Positions 30,333 through 37,547 of a stretch of 64,000 nt of DNA are shown here, in pieces. Below the pieces are notes generated by a model. The model ran no database searches. It worked only from the letters and a program-made list of their open reading frames with translations, and had not been told where the DNA came from. Made by a program: the position numbers and the translations under genes. The DNA comes from a bacterium (lineage in GTDB: Bacteria; Planctomycetota; UBA1135; UBA2386), in assembly GCA_030432695.1 (NCBI GenBank), contig JAUILN010000018.1:164326-228325 (forward strand), in the 5' to 3' direction. Numbering within the stretch: position 1 is the stretch's first letter; each line of letters opens with the position of its first letter.

Positions 30333-30420
30333 TCACCCTCGCCCGGCCGCCAACCCCAACTCCTCTGCATGCGGCTGCAGCGCGTCGAGGATCGCCTGCA
30401 CGCGCTCGACTTCGCGACGG
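30333..30420 (-). pseudogene. Remnant duplicate of the 3' end of the HD-domain gene
   Basis: Read on the minus strand this stretch encodes REVERVQAILDALQPHAEE and then LGLAAGRG-stop, very like the tail of the HD gene at 31582 (VQTILDALRPHAEE, LELAGGRG-stop). About 36 bases are missing compared with the intact copy, exactly between two GAGGATCG direct repeats present in that copy, so the deletion probably arose by repeat recombination. Upstream of the homologous part nothing of the HD core can be seen. The rest of the 30333-30651 interval holds one further gene remnant. Confidence 0.6.
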
Positions 30421-30508
30421 GCCACCGGGAGCTGGTTCGCAAGTGCTCCCTTCTCGTAGCAGGGGCTCGTGGGTCTTCCGGATCCGCGTCTGACTTCGCC
30501 GGCGGTCG

Positions 30509-30653
30509 TCACGCTGTGGTGAACTCGAACACGAGATCGTGATCGGGTTGCTCGGAGACTCGGGCGGAAACGGGCAAGCCCGCTTCATTCTGCAGTCGGT
30601 CGGCAGGGGCAGGCGTCGGCGGTCTTGTCGGCCTCTTCCCTGGTCACGAACAT
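30509..30653 (-). pseudogene. Possible frameshifted remnant of a small gene
   Basis: On the minus strand an ATG at 30653 opens MFVTREEADKTADACP, while a different frame carries DRLQNEAGLPVSARVSEQP followed by DHDLVFEFTTA and a stop at 30509. Joined by one frameshift near 30600 they would make a plausible protein of about 48 residues. The second piece looks like genuine coding sequence (hydrophobic alternation, clean stop), but no family is recognised. It faces the lipoprotein gene on the other strand and overlaps its start by 2 bases. Confidence 0.3.
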
Positions 30654-31554
30654 GTCGGGCATGAAGAACGCTCCATATCCTGCCTCGGCGCGTCCCGTGC
30701 TCGTGGCGGTTGCCCTGGCGATTTCCGGGCTCTGGGGTTGCGAGGGACGTAGCCCCGAGGGCGAGGTCATCCAGGCTGAGGAATCCACCGAGCTGCAATC
30801 GCAAGCGATGGTGGATCCTGGACGCGAGGTCGATGATTCAGATGGGCGGACCGAAGTCCCGGAGGTCGAGCATCCCGAAGCTCCGGACGTCCAGCCGTCC
30901 GAACGCGAGGAGGTCGAACTCGAGTCGAGTGCTGCCGCAGGCCTTCCGGCGACCCTCGCGTTGGACCAGGGAGTGCCTGTCACGCTGGACGTCGAGCCAT
31001 CGATCACAATGTCGACCAGTGACGAGTTCGGGGTCGATCTGGATTCGTTGGTCGCGCTAACGCAGAGGATCACCCACTCGGAGATCGAGAGTCCCCAGAG
31101 CGGCTTCAGGAGTGCGGCCCCGCTGCGACTCGCGGGCGTACTCCGACTGCAACGGGCCGAGTTCGCCAGGTTCTTCCGAGCCGTCCTGCTCACGCGCGGC
31201 TTTCGATGCACGGATCCCGGGAACGACGACGCATCTCCGATCCGGGTGACGTTGGACGAGTCGTCGGAGATCGAGAACGGATGGAACATGTCGCCCATGC
31301 ATTTCTTCGTCTTCGAGGCTCAGCCGCAGGCTGAGTCGTCCGAGGAGCTGATCGGGTTGGCCGAAGACGCGCCGGTTCTCGTCGACCTTCGATTCCGGGG
31401 GGATCTGCCGGGTGCTGTCGATCTCGCTCGAGAGCACTTCAAGACGACAGGGTCCATCGCCAGGGCGTGGGGCTACGGCAGCGGACATGGTCCGAAGAGT
31501 CTCGTGCTCGCGGGCACTGCCGAGGACGTGCGCGGTGCGCTCAGCCGGCTTTGA
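30652..31554 (+). CDS. Predicted lipoprotein with acidic N-terminal linker, unknown function
   Basis: About 300 residues. A charged N-terminus is followed by PVLVAVALAISGLWGC, a lipobox-like end with Cys about residue 30, so lipid anchoring after Sec export is likely. The start could be ATG 30652 or ATG 30661; neither has a ribosome-binding site. Residues 35-110 are rich in Glu, Asp and Pro (PEVEHPEAPDVQPSEREEVE) and probably form an unstructured linker. Residues 160-300 look globular (LRLQRAEFARFFRAVLLTRG, FVFEAQPQAESSEELIG), and the last part resembles a small ferredoxin-like alpha/beta fold. No family is recognised. The gene lies between the two copies of the HD-gene tail, so it may have entered with a local rearrangement. 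Confidence 0.55.
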   Translation: MSGMKNAPYPASARPVLVAVALAISGLWGCEGRSPEGEVIQAEESTELQSQAMVDPGREVDDSDGRTEVPEVEHPEAPDVQPSEREEVELESSAAAGLPATLALDQGVPVTLDVEPSITMSTSDEFGVDLDSLVALTQRITHSEIESPQSGFRSAAPLRLAGVLRLQRAEFARFFRAVLLTRGFRCTDPGNDDASPIRVTLDESSEIENGWNMSPMHFFVFEAQPQAESSEELIGLAEDAPVLVDLRFRGDLPGAVDLAREHFKTTGSIARAWGYGSGHGPKSLVLAGTAEDVRGALSRL

Positions 31555-31581
31555 GCAAAGATCCTGCTCGAAGCGACCTCA

Positions 31582-32136
31582 TCACCCTCGCCCGCCGGCC
31601 AACTCCAACTCCTCCGCATGCGGCCGCAGCGCGTCGAGGATCGTCTGGACGTGGTCGGCGAACTCCACGCCGAGGATCGCCAGCGCGCGCTCGACCTCGT
31701 CGCGCTCCACCGAGGCCGCGAAGGCCTTCGACTTGAAGCGCTTCTTCACGCTCTTGGGCTCCAGCGTGGTGATGCCGTCGGGACGGATCAGCGCACACGC
31801 GACGACGAAGCCGGTGAGCTCGTCGCTGGCGATCAGCGCCTTGGACATCGGCGTGTCGTTGGGCACGTCCCATTTGGTGTAGTGGCCGGCGATCGCGTGC
31901 GCGATCGCGTCTTCGCCGAGCTCGCGCAGCCGGGCGACGATGCGGTGCGGGTGCTCCTCGGGCCACTTCTCGTAGTCCGCGTCGTGCAGCAGGCCGGCGG
32001 CACCCCAGGCGTCCTCGTCGGCGCCGGCGGCGCGCGCCAGATGGCGCATCACCAGCTCCACGCAGCGCGCGTGGCGCAGGAGGCTCGGGCCGTCGGTCAT
32101 CTCTTCGAGCAGGGCGCGGGCGTGGGTGGGGTCCAT
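31582..32136 (-). CDS. HD-domain hydrolase
   Basis: 184 residues. RHARCVELVMRHLA gives the first His (His22), GLLHDADYEKWPEEHPHR gives the HD pair (His51-Asp52), and HAIAGHYTKWDVPNDTP supplies the later His. This is the pattern of the predicted HD-superfamily hydrolases of the COG2316 type, which have no defined substrate; HD enzymes usually hydrolyse phosphoesters. SDELTGFVVACALIRPDG is the other conserved stretch. Cytoplasmic. The start codon is preceded by TAACCT 6 bases upstream and no Shine-Dalgarno, and the gene is divergent from the secreted gene at 32170 with only 33 bases between them. Confidence 0.85.
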   Translation of the reverse strand: MDPTHARALLEEMTDGPSLLRHARCVELVMRHLARAAGADEDAWGAAGLLHDADYEKWPEEHPHRIVARLRELGEDAIAHAIAGHYTKWDVPNDTPMSKALIASDELTGFVVACALIRPDGITTLEPKSVKKRFKSKAFAASVERDEVERALAILGVEFADHVQTILDALRPHAEELELAGGRG

Positions 32137-32142
32137 GGCTGC

Positions 32143-32148
32143 AGGTTA
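32143..32148 (-). promoter_or_regulatory. Putative -10 box (TAACCT) for the HD-domain gene
   Basis: On the minus strand TAACCT ends 6 bases before the ATG at 32136, predicting a leaderless transcript. The opposite-strand promoter for the gene at 32170 lies only a few bases away. Confidence 0.35.
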
Positions 32149-32154
32149 CCCAGC

Positions 32155-32160
32155 TATGCT
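32155..32160 (+). promoter_or_regulatory. Putative -10 box (TATGCT) for the secreted protein
   Basis: TATGCT, a good match to TATAAT, ends 9 bases before the ATG at 32170, so the 5' leader would be a few bases at most. It overlaps the divergent promoter region of the HD gene. Confidence 0.4.
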
Positions 32161-32169
32161 CGCGCGACG

Positions 32170-33297
32170 ATGATCCTGCTGCGCAGCCTGCTCGTGTCGT
32201 TCGTGCTCGCGTCGCCGGGCGTCGCGCAGGTCTTCGTGGTCGACATCGCCAATGGGCCGGGCGCCGACTTCACGTCGATCGACGCCGCGGTCGCGGCGGT
32301 GCCGGATGATGCGGTGCTGCAGGTGCGGGCCGGGACCTACCCGGCCTTCGCGATCCGCGCCAAGAGCCTGTCGGTGCTCTGCGATCCCGGGGTGAGCGTC
32401 TCGAGTCTGTTCCAGCAGCCGGTGGTCGTGGAGCGGTTGGCGGCGCACCAACGCGTGGGTATTCGCGGGCTGTCCTGGTCGAATGCGTTGGGACCGGGCG
32501 GGATGCTGTGTCAGGACTGTGCCGGCAGCGTGGTGCTCGACGGCTGCCGGGCCGACGGCACGACCTCGTCGAGCGGTGGTTACGTGCGGGCCGTGCGCTG
32601 CGACGCCCTGCTGCTCCGGGCAAGCGAGCTCCAGGCCCTGTCGAGCGGGTTCGCGGCCCTCGATCTCGAGGCCACCGATGCGGAGGTTTCCGGTGGTTCC
32701 CTCGGTGGCGGCAGCGCGGCGTTCGTGGCGCGCGGCGGCAGCCGGCTGCAGATCACTGGCGCTGCATTGCGGGGGCCCGGGTTCGGGCTCGCGGTGGCGC
32801 ATCTCGATCGCAGCGACTGCGTGGTGCACGGGGCGACGCTGTTCGAGGGTGCGGTTGCCGGCTGGCCGGCCGCGTTGGCGGTCGACGGGACCGGCCGGGT
32901 GGTCGTCGATCCGGACACGCAGTATCGGAACGTCTCGCCGCCGCTGTTCGGCGCCGGGCTGGTGATCTCGATGCGCTCCGTTCCGCGCCTCGAGGCTTCG
33001 ACCGGGTCGGCCGGCGGGCAGGCCCAGGCGACGTTGGCGGTGCCGGTGGGCGGATTCGGTGCGCTGCTCGTCGGCATGCCGACCGCGCCGCAGATTGTGT
33101 CGGGGCTGCTCGATCCGGTCTGGCTGGCGCCAGGTGCCGTGCTCGTGTCGATGGGGCCGGCGCCCCAGGTCCGCGGCGGGTATGCGGTGCCGCCGGGGAG
33201 CGCCGTCCTCGGCTACCCGGTCGGCTGGCAGGGTGCTGTGATCGATGCGGCCGGGCAGCTCGCGGTGAGCAATCCGGTCGCCTACCTGCACCACTGA
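32170..33297 (+). CDS. Secreted right-handed beta-helix-like protein with shared C-terminal domain
   Basis: 375 residues, Sec signal MILLRSLLVSFVLASPGVAQ. Residues 25-75 (FVVDIANGPGADFTSIDAAV ... VRAGTYPAF) are the standard opening of planctomycete pectin-lyase-fold proteins, in which a periodic D-F-x-S/T-I-x-x-A stretch is followed by the G-x-Y-P turn. Short beta rungs continue to about 255 (VVLDGCRAD, LLLRASELQAL, LQITGAALRGPG). The last roughly 100 residues are the shared C-terminal domain, with the core VPPGSAVLGYPVGWQGAVID and the terminal AVSNPVAYLHH. The helix is short, so enzymatic activity is doubtful; binding or display is equally likely. The start is fixed by the signal peptide. 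Confidence 0.75.
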   Translation: MILLRSLLVSFVLASPGVAQVFVVDIANGPGADFTSIDAAVAAVPDDAVLQVRAGTYPAFAIRAKSLSVLCDPGVSVSSLFQQPVVVERLAAHQRVGIRGLSWSNALGPGGMLCQDCAGSVVLDGCRADGTTSSSGGYVRAVRCDALLLRASELQALSSGFAALDLEATDAEVSGGSLGGGSAAFVARGGSRLQITGAALRGPGFGLAVAHLDRSDCVVHGATLFEGAVAGWPAALAVDGTGRVVVDPDTQYRNVSPPLFGAGLVISMRSVPRLEASTGSAGGQAQATLAVPVGGFGALLVGMPTAPQIVSGLLDPVWLAPGAVLVSMGPAPQVRGGYAVPPGSAVLGYPVGWQGAVIDAAGQLAVSNPVAYLHH

Positions 33298-33381
33298 AGG
33301 GCGTGCCTGGGAGTCGCTGCTCCGCCTATGCTGCTCGGTTCGACCCGGCCGCGTCGTCGATTCGCGCGCAGCCCCTTCCCC

Positions 33382-36081
33382 ATGATCGATCCGCGCACGC
33401 TCCCTCTCGCGCTCTGTGTGGCCATCGCGCTGACCGTCCTCCGGCCGGGCCTGGCGCAGGACGAGACCCGTTCCGAGGTCGCCCACCCGACCTTCGCCGA
33501 AGCCCGCGCCGCCGGCGCCGAGCACTCGCGCTACCTGCAGCCGCAGAATGCGCCGTCGGCCGCCGACGTGCCGGCCGGCCCCGACCTCCAGGGCTTCGCG
33601 ACCACCATCGAGCCGATCCTGCGCCGCAACTGCTACGAGTGCCACGGGCCAGAGGAGGACGAGGGCGGCGTCCGTCTCGACACGATGGATCCGGACCTGT
33701 TCACCGGCGAGGACGTCGACTGGTGGATCGACGTGCTCGCGGTGCTGACCAACGGCGAGATGCCGCCGGAGGATGGGCCGAAGCTGCCCGGCGAGGACCG
33801 CGCCAAGGTGATCGACTGGCTGTCGATCGAAACCCAGCGCGCGTCGTCGACCCGCCGCGCCAGCCGCGCGCACAGCTCGTTCCGGCGGTTGACGCGCTAC
33901 GAATACGACTACGCGCTGCAGGACCTGCTGGGCCTGCCCTACGACTTCGCCTCTGAACTGCCGCCCGACCCGGCCTCGGAAGACGGCTTCCGCAACTCCT
34001 CGGAGACGCTGCACCTCGCCGGCTCGCAGCTCCGCACCTGCCTCGGCGCGGGGCGTCGCGCCCTGGAGCTTGCGACCGTCACCGGCGACCGGCCGGCGCC
34101 GTTGTATTGGAGCGTGTCGATGCGCGACCTCGCCGCGCGCGAATGGCAGGGCCAGGACCAGCAGCTCGACAAGGTGCGCAAGGAGCACGCTGCCGATCCG
34201 GCCAAGGTGGAGGAGGAGGTCGCGAAGCTGCTGGATCGCTTCCGCAGCCCGCCGGGCGGGACCTGGTTCGAAGACCCGGAGACCGGCCGGAAGGCGCGGC
34301 AGTCCTGGGGCTACAACGAGGCGCGCTATGCACGGACCCCGAGCGACGCCGCGACCGAATGGCCGCCGGCCACGGGCCACGTCGCGGTGGTGACCCCGCG
34401 CTCCAGCCTCACGATCGAACTCGGCGACCGCGTGGCCGACCGCGGGCTGCTGCGGGTGCGCTTCCGCGCCTCGCGGGTCTCCACCGACGGCCGCGCGCCG
34501 CGGATGCGGCTGATCTTCGGCTGGCAGGCGAGCAACGACTCGCGCTCCTTCATCGAGGTCAGCGACGAAGACGTGGTGGTGGAGGCGCTACCCGACGCGC
34601 CGGCGATCTACACCTTCGAGGTCCCGCTGAGCCAGATCTACCCGCGCAACCTGGTGCGCGGCGTGAACAAGCTCGGCGACCTGCCGAGTCCCTCCGAGCT
34701 GATCCGCCTCCAGCACGTGGGAGGACGGACCGGGCCGGTGCGGATCGACCACGTCGAGATCGTCGCGCCGGCCTACGAGCAGTGGCCACCGGCCTCGCAC
34801 CGGCGCCTCCTGCCTGAGCGCGCCGCAGACGAAGCCGAGCGCGACTACGCCGAGCGCGTGCTGGCGGCGTTCCTGCCGCGCGCCTGGCGGCGGACGGTGA
34901 CCCGCGACGAAGTCGAGCGCAAGCTCGCGCTGTTCGACGAGGTCCGGCCGGCCTGCGACTCGCTGCAGGAGGCGGTCGTCGAGGTCTTCGCCGCCGCGCT
35001 CGCCTCGCCGCACTTCCTCTATCTGTCGACCGCCGATGGCACTGCCGACGACCCGGACGGTCCTGCCTTCCTCAGCGACGAGGAACTCGCCAGCCGGCTG
35101 TCGATCCTGCTCTGGTGCAGCATCCCCGACGACGAGCTGCGCGCACTCGCCGCCGAAGGACGCCTCCACGAGCCCGAGATCCTCGCCGCCCAGGTCACCC
35201 GAATGCGCGCCGACCCGCGGTCCCGCCGCTTCGCGCAGCATTTCGTGCACCAGTGGCTGAACCTCGAGCTGCTCGAGTTCCTGCAGGTCGATCGCAAGCT
35301 CTACAAGGGCTTCGACGCCGAGCTCAAGGCCGCGATGCTGGCCGAGCCGGTGGCCTTCTTCGACGAGCTGCTGCGCAACGACCGCAGCGTCCTCGACGTG
35401 CTGCACGCCGATTACGCGGTCGTCAATGAACGCCTCGCGCGGCACTATGGCTGGGAAGGCATCGAGGGCGACGAGTTCCGGGTGGTCCCCGTGCCGGCCG
35501 GCACCCGCCGTGGCGGTCTGCTGACCCAGGCCGGGCTGTTGGCGATGAACTCCAACGGCGAGGACTCGCACCCGATCAAGCGGGCCGTGTGGCTGCTCGA
35601 GCGGATCCTCGACGACCCGCCACCGCCGCCGCCGCCCGCGGTGCCGAAGATCGATCTGGCCGATCCCGAGATCGCCAAGATGACGCTGAAGGAGCGGCTC
35701 GAGGACCACCGCAACCAGGCCGCCTGCATGTCGTGCCACTCGAAGATCGATGCCTGGGGCTTCGCCTTCGAGAACTTCGACGCGGTGGGGGCGTGGCGCA
35801 ATGAGGTCCGCGGCCGGCCGGTCGACGCGAGCGGCACGCTGTTCAACGGCCAGCGGCTCGAGGGCGTCGACGGCCTGAAGCGCTTCCTGTTGGAGCAGCG
35901 CCAGGACCAGCTGGTCCGTGCCATGGTCGAGAAGCTGGCGGCGTTCGCGCTCGGCCGGCCGCTGGTGTTCGGCGACCGCGCCGCCCTCGACCGGATCACC
36001 GCCGAGGTCCGCCGCCGCGGCGATGGCCTCGCGACCCTCGTTTCGGTGTTGGTCCAGAGCGAGCTGTTCCGATCCAGGTAG
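33382..36081 (+). CDS. Exported cytochrome-type protein with DUF1587-DUF1595-DUF1592-DUF1588-DUF1585
   Basis: 899 residues from ATG 33382 (MIDPRTLPLALCVAIALTVL), giving a Sec signal. A CYECH haem-binding motif lies at 84-88, followed by GGVRLDTMDP and GEMPPEDGPKLPG. DUF1587 occupies about 168-235 (SFRRLTRYEYDYALQDLLGL), DUF1595 about 505-565 (LAAFLPRAWRRTVTRDEVER), DUF1592 about 575-705 (LSDEELASRLSILLWCSIPD), DUF1588 about 710-815 (DYAVVNERLARHYGW to CMSCHSKIDAWGFAFENFD), and DUF1585 to the end. A TATGCT -10-like box lies at 33327-33332. It is followed 40 bases on by its DUF1552 partner. The role is unknown, but export and haem binding are supported by sequence. Confidence 0.92.
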   Translation: MIDPRTLPLALCVAIALTVLRPGLAQDETRSEVAHPTFAEARAAGAEHSRYLQPQNAPSAADVPAGPDLQGFATTIEPILRRNCYECHGPEEDEGGVRLDTMDPDLFTGEDVDWWIDVLAVLTNGEMPPEDGPKLPGEDRAKVIDWLSIETQRASSTRRASRAHSSFRRLTRYEYDYALQDLLGLPYDFASELPPDPASEDGFRNSSETLHLAGSQLRTCLGAGRRALELATVTGDRPAPLYWSVSMRDLAAREWQGQDQQLDKVRKEHAADPAKVEEEVAKLLDRFRSPPGGTWFEDPETGRKARQSWGYNEARYARTPSDAATEWPPATGHVAVVTPRSSLTIELGDRVADRGLLRVRFRASRVSTDGRAPRMRLIFGWQASNDSRSFIEVSDEDVVVEALPDAPAIYTFEVPLSQIYPRNLVRGVNKLGDLPSPSELIRLQHVGGRTGPVRIDHVEIVAPAYEQWPPASHRRLLPERAADEAERDYAERVLAAFLPRAWRRTVTRDEVERKLALFDEVRPACDSLQEAVVEVFAAALASPHFLYLSTADGTADDPDGPAFLSDEELASRLSILLWCSIPDDELRALAAEGRLHEPEILAAQVTRMRADPRSRRFAQHFVHQWLNLELLEFLQVDRKLYKGFDAELKAAMLAEPVAFFDELLRNDRSVLDVLHADYAVVNERLARHYGWEGIEGDEFRVVPVPAGTRRGGLLTQAGLLAMNSNGEDSHPIKRAVWLLERILDDPPPPPPPAVPKIDLADPEIAKMTLKERLEDHRNQAACMSCHSKIDAWGFAFENFDAVGAWRNEVRGRPVDASGTLFNGQRLEGVDGLKRFLLEQRQDQLVRAMVEKLAAFALGRPLVFGDRAALDRITAEVRRRGDGLATLVSVLVQSELFRSR

Positions 36082-36121
36082 CATGACCTGGCCGATTACT
36101 GCCCCGGACAGGACCCCCAGT

Positions 36122-37534
36122 ATGCAGAGCGACCTCGGAGCTTCGGATTACGCCGCCCTCGACCGCCGCCGCTTCCTGCGTGGCTCGGCCGCAGCGTTGG
36201 CACTGCCATATCTGCCGTCGCCCGGCCGACTGCCGATCCCCGGCCGATCGGGTGCGGCGATCAAGCGCTTCGTCTGCGTCTACTTCCCCGACGGCGTGCC
36301 GATGCCGTTGCAGGACGACCCGGCGTTCCAGGACTGGGCGTGGTTCCCGCACGGTTCGGGCCGCGACTTCACCTTCACCAAGGTCCTCGACGTCCTCGAG
36401 CCGCTGCGCGACCAGCTCACCGTGATCTCCGGCATGTCGCACCCCGCGGTGCGCGCGGTCCACGGCCACTCCAATGCCGACCAGTTCCTCACCGGCGCCG
36501 ACACGGGTGCGGTGGGCGATTACCAGAACGGCATCTCGCTCGACCAGGTGTTCGCGGCGCACATCGGCGAGGCGACCCGCCACGCGTCGATGGTGATGTC
36601 GACCGACGGCGGCACGGGCACGCCGCGCGGTGCGCACACCGTGTCGTTCGACCCCAAGGGCCGCGCGATCCCCGCCGAGCATCGGCCGCGGCGGATCTTC
36701 GAGTCGCTGTTCGTGAACCGCGACGGCGACGCGGCGCGGCGGGCGGCGGTGGGCGGCAGCGCGCTCGACGACCTGCTGGCCGATGCGCAGAGCCTGCAGC
36801 GCTCCCTGTCGAAGCAGGACCGCGCGGCGTTCGAGGAGTACCTCGACGCGGTCCGCGAGACCGAGCGCAAGATGGAGAAGGCGAAGCGCTGGCAGAGCAT
36901 CCCGCTGCCCGACGTCGAAGGCCACGGCCTCGACCTCGAGGTGTCGATGGAAGCGCCGCGCGCCTACTTCCAGACGATGATGGATCTGATCCATCTCGCC
37001 TTCCGCACCGACACGACCCGCGTCGCCACCTACCAGGTCGGCCGCGAGAACGGCGTGGGCCACAGCGACCACATGGCCAAGGCGGTCGGCTTCCCGCTCG
37101 CCCACCAGCTCTCGCACGACACCAAGAACCCCGGCGGTTGGAAGGACTTTGGCATCTACTGCCGCTTCCTCGCCGAGGAGGTCGGTCGCTTCGCGCAGAA
37201 CCTGAAGGACACCCCCGAGCCGGGTGGCGAGGGCAGCATGCTCGACCACACGCTGATCCTGTTCGGCTCGGCGTCGAGCGCCTTCCACCTGTCGCGCAAC
37301 TACCCGCTGGTGCTGCTCGGCGGCAAGGCGATGGGCTTCCGCCACGGCCAGTACCTGAACTACATCGGCGACGGGGCCTTCGGTGGTGCCTGGAACGGCG
37401 GCACGGAGCCCTGGCAGCGCGAGTTCGACAAGGACGACGTGCCGCTGGCGAAGCTGTACGTGACGCTGCTGCAGCGGCTGGGGGTGGAGACCGACACGTT
37501 CGCGGGCTTCACCGGCGGGATCGAGGGGGTCTGA
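36122..37534 (+). CDS. DUF1552 family exported protein
   Basis: 470 residues from ATG 36122. LDRRRFLRGSAAALALPYLP near residues 14-33 is a good Tat motif (R-R-x-F-L). The body follows the DUF1552 pattern: FVCVYFPDGVPMP, ISGMSHPAVRAVHGHSNAD, DTTRVATYQVGRENGVGHS and a C-terminal LYVTLLQRLGVETDTFAGFT. Partner of the cytochrome-type gene just upstream. The frame is open further upstream within the previous gene, but the Tat motif fixes the start. It ends 13 bases before the stop of the convergent kinase gene. Confidence 0.9.
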   Translation: MQSDLGASDYAALDRRRFLRGSAAALALPYLPSPGRLPIPGRSGAAIKRFVCVYFPDGVPMPLQDDPAFQDWAWFPHGSGRDFTFTKVLDVLEPLRDQLTVISGMSHPAVRAVHGHSNADQFLTGADTGAVGDYQNGISLDQVFAAHIGEATRHASMVMSTDGGTGTPRGAHTVSFDPKGRAIPAEHRPRRIFESLFVNRDGDAARRAAVGGSALDDLLADAQSLQRSLSKQDRAAFEEYLDAVRETERKMEKAKRWQSIPLPDVEGHGLDLEVSMEAPRAYFQTMMDLIHLAFRTDTTRVATYQVGRENGVGHSDHMAKAVGFPLAHQLSHDTKNPGGWKDFGIYCRFLAEEVGRFAQNLKDTPEPGGEGSMLDHTLILFGSASSAFHLSRNYPLVLLGGKAMGFRHGQYLNYIGDGAFGGAWNGGTEPWQREFDKDDVPLAKLYVTLLQRLGVETDTFAGFTGGIEGV

Positions 37535-37547
37535 GAGGCGGGGGCGC

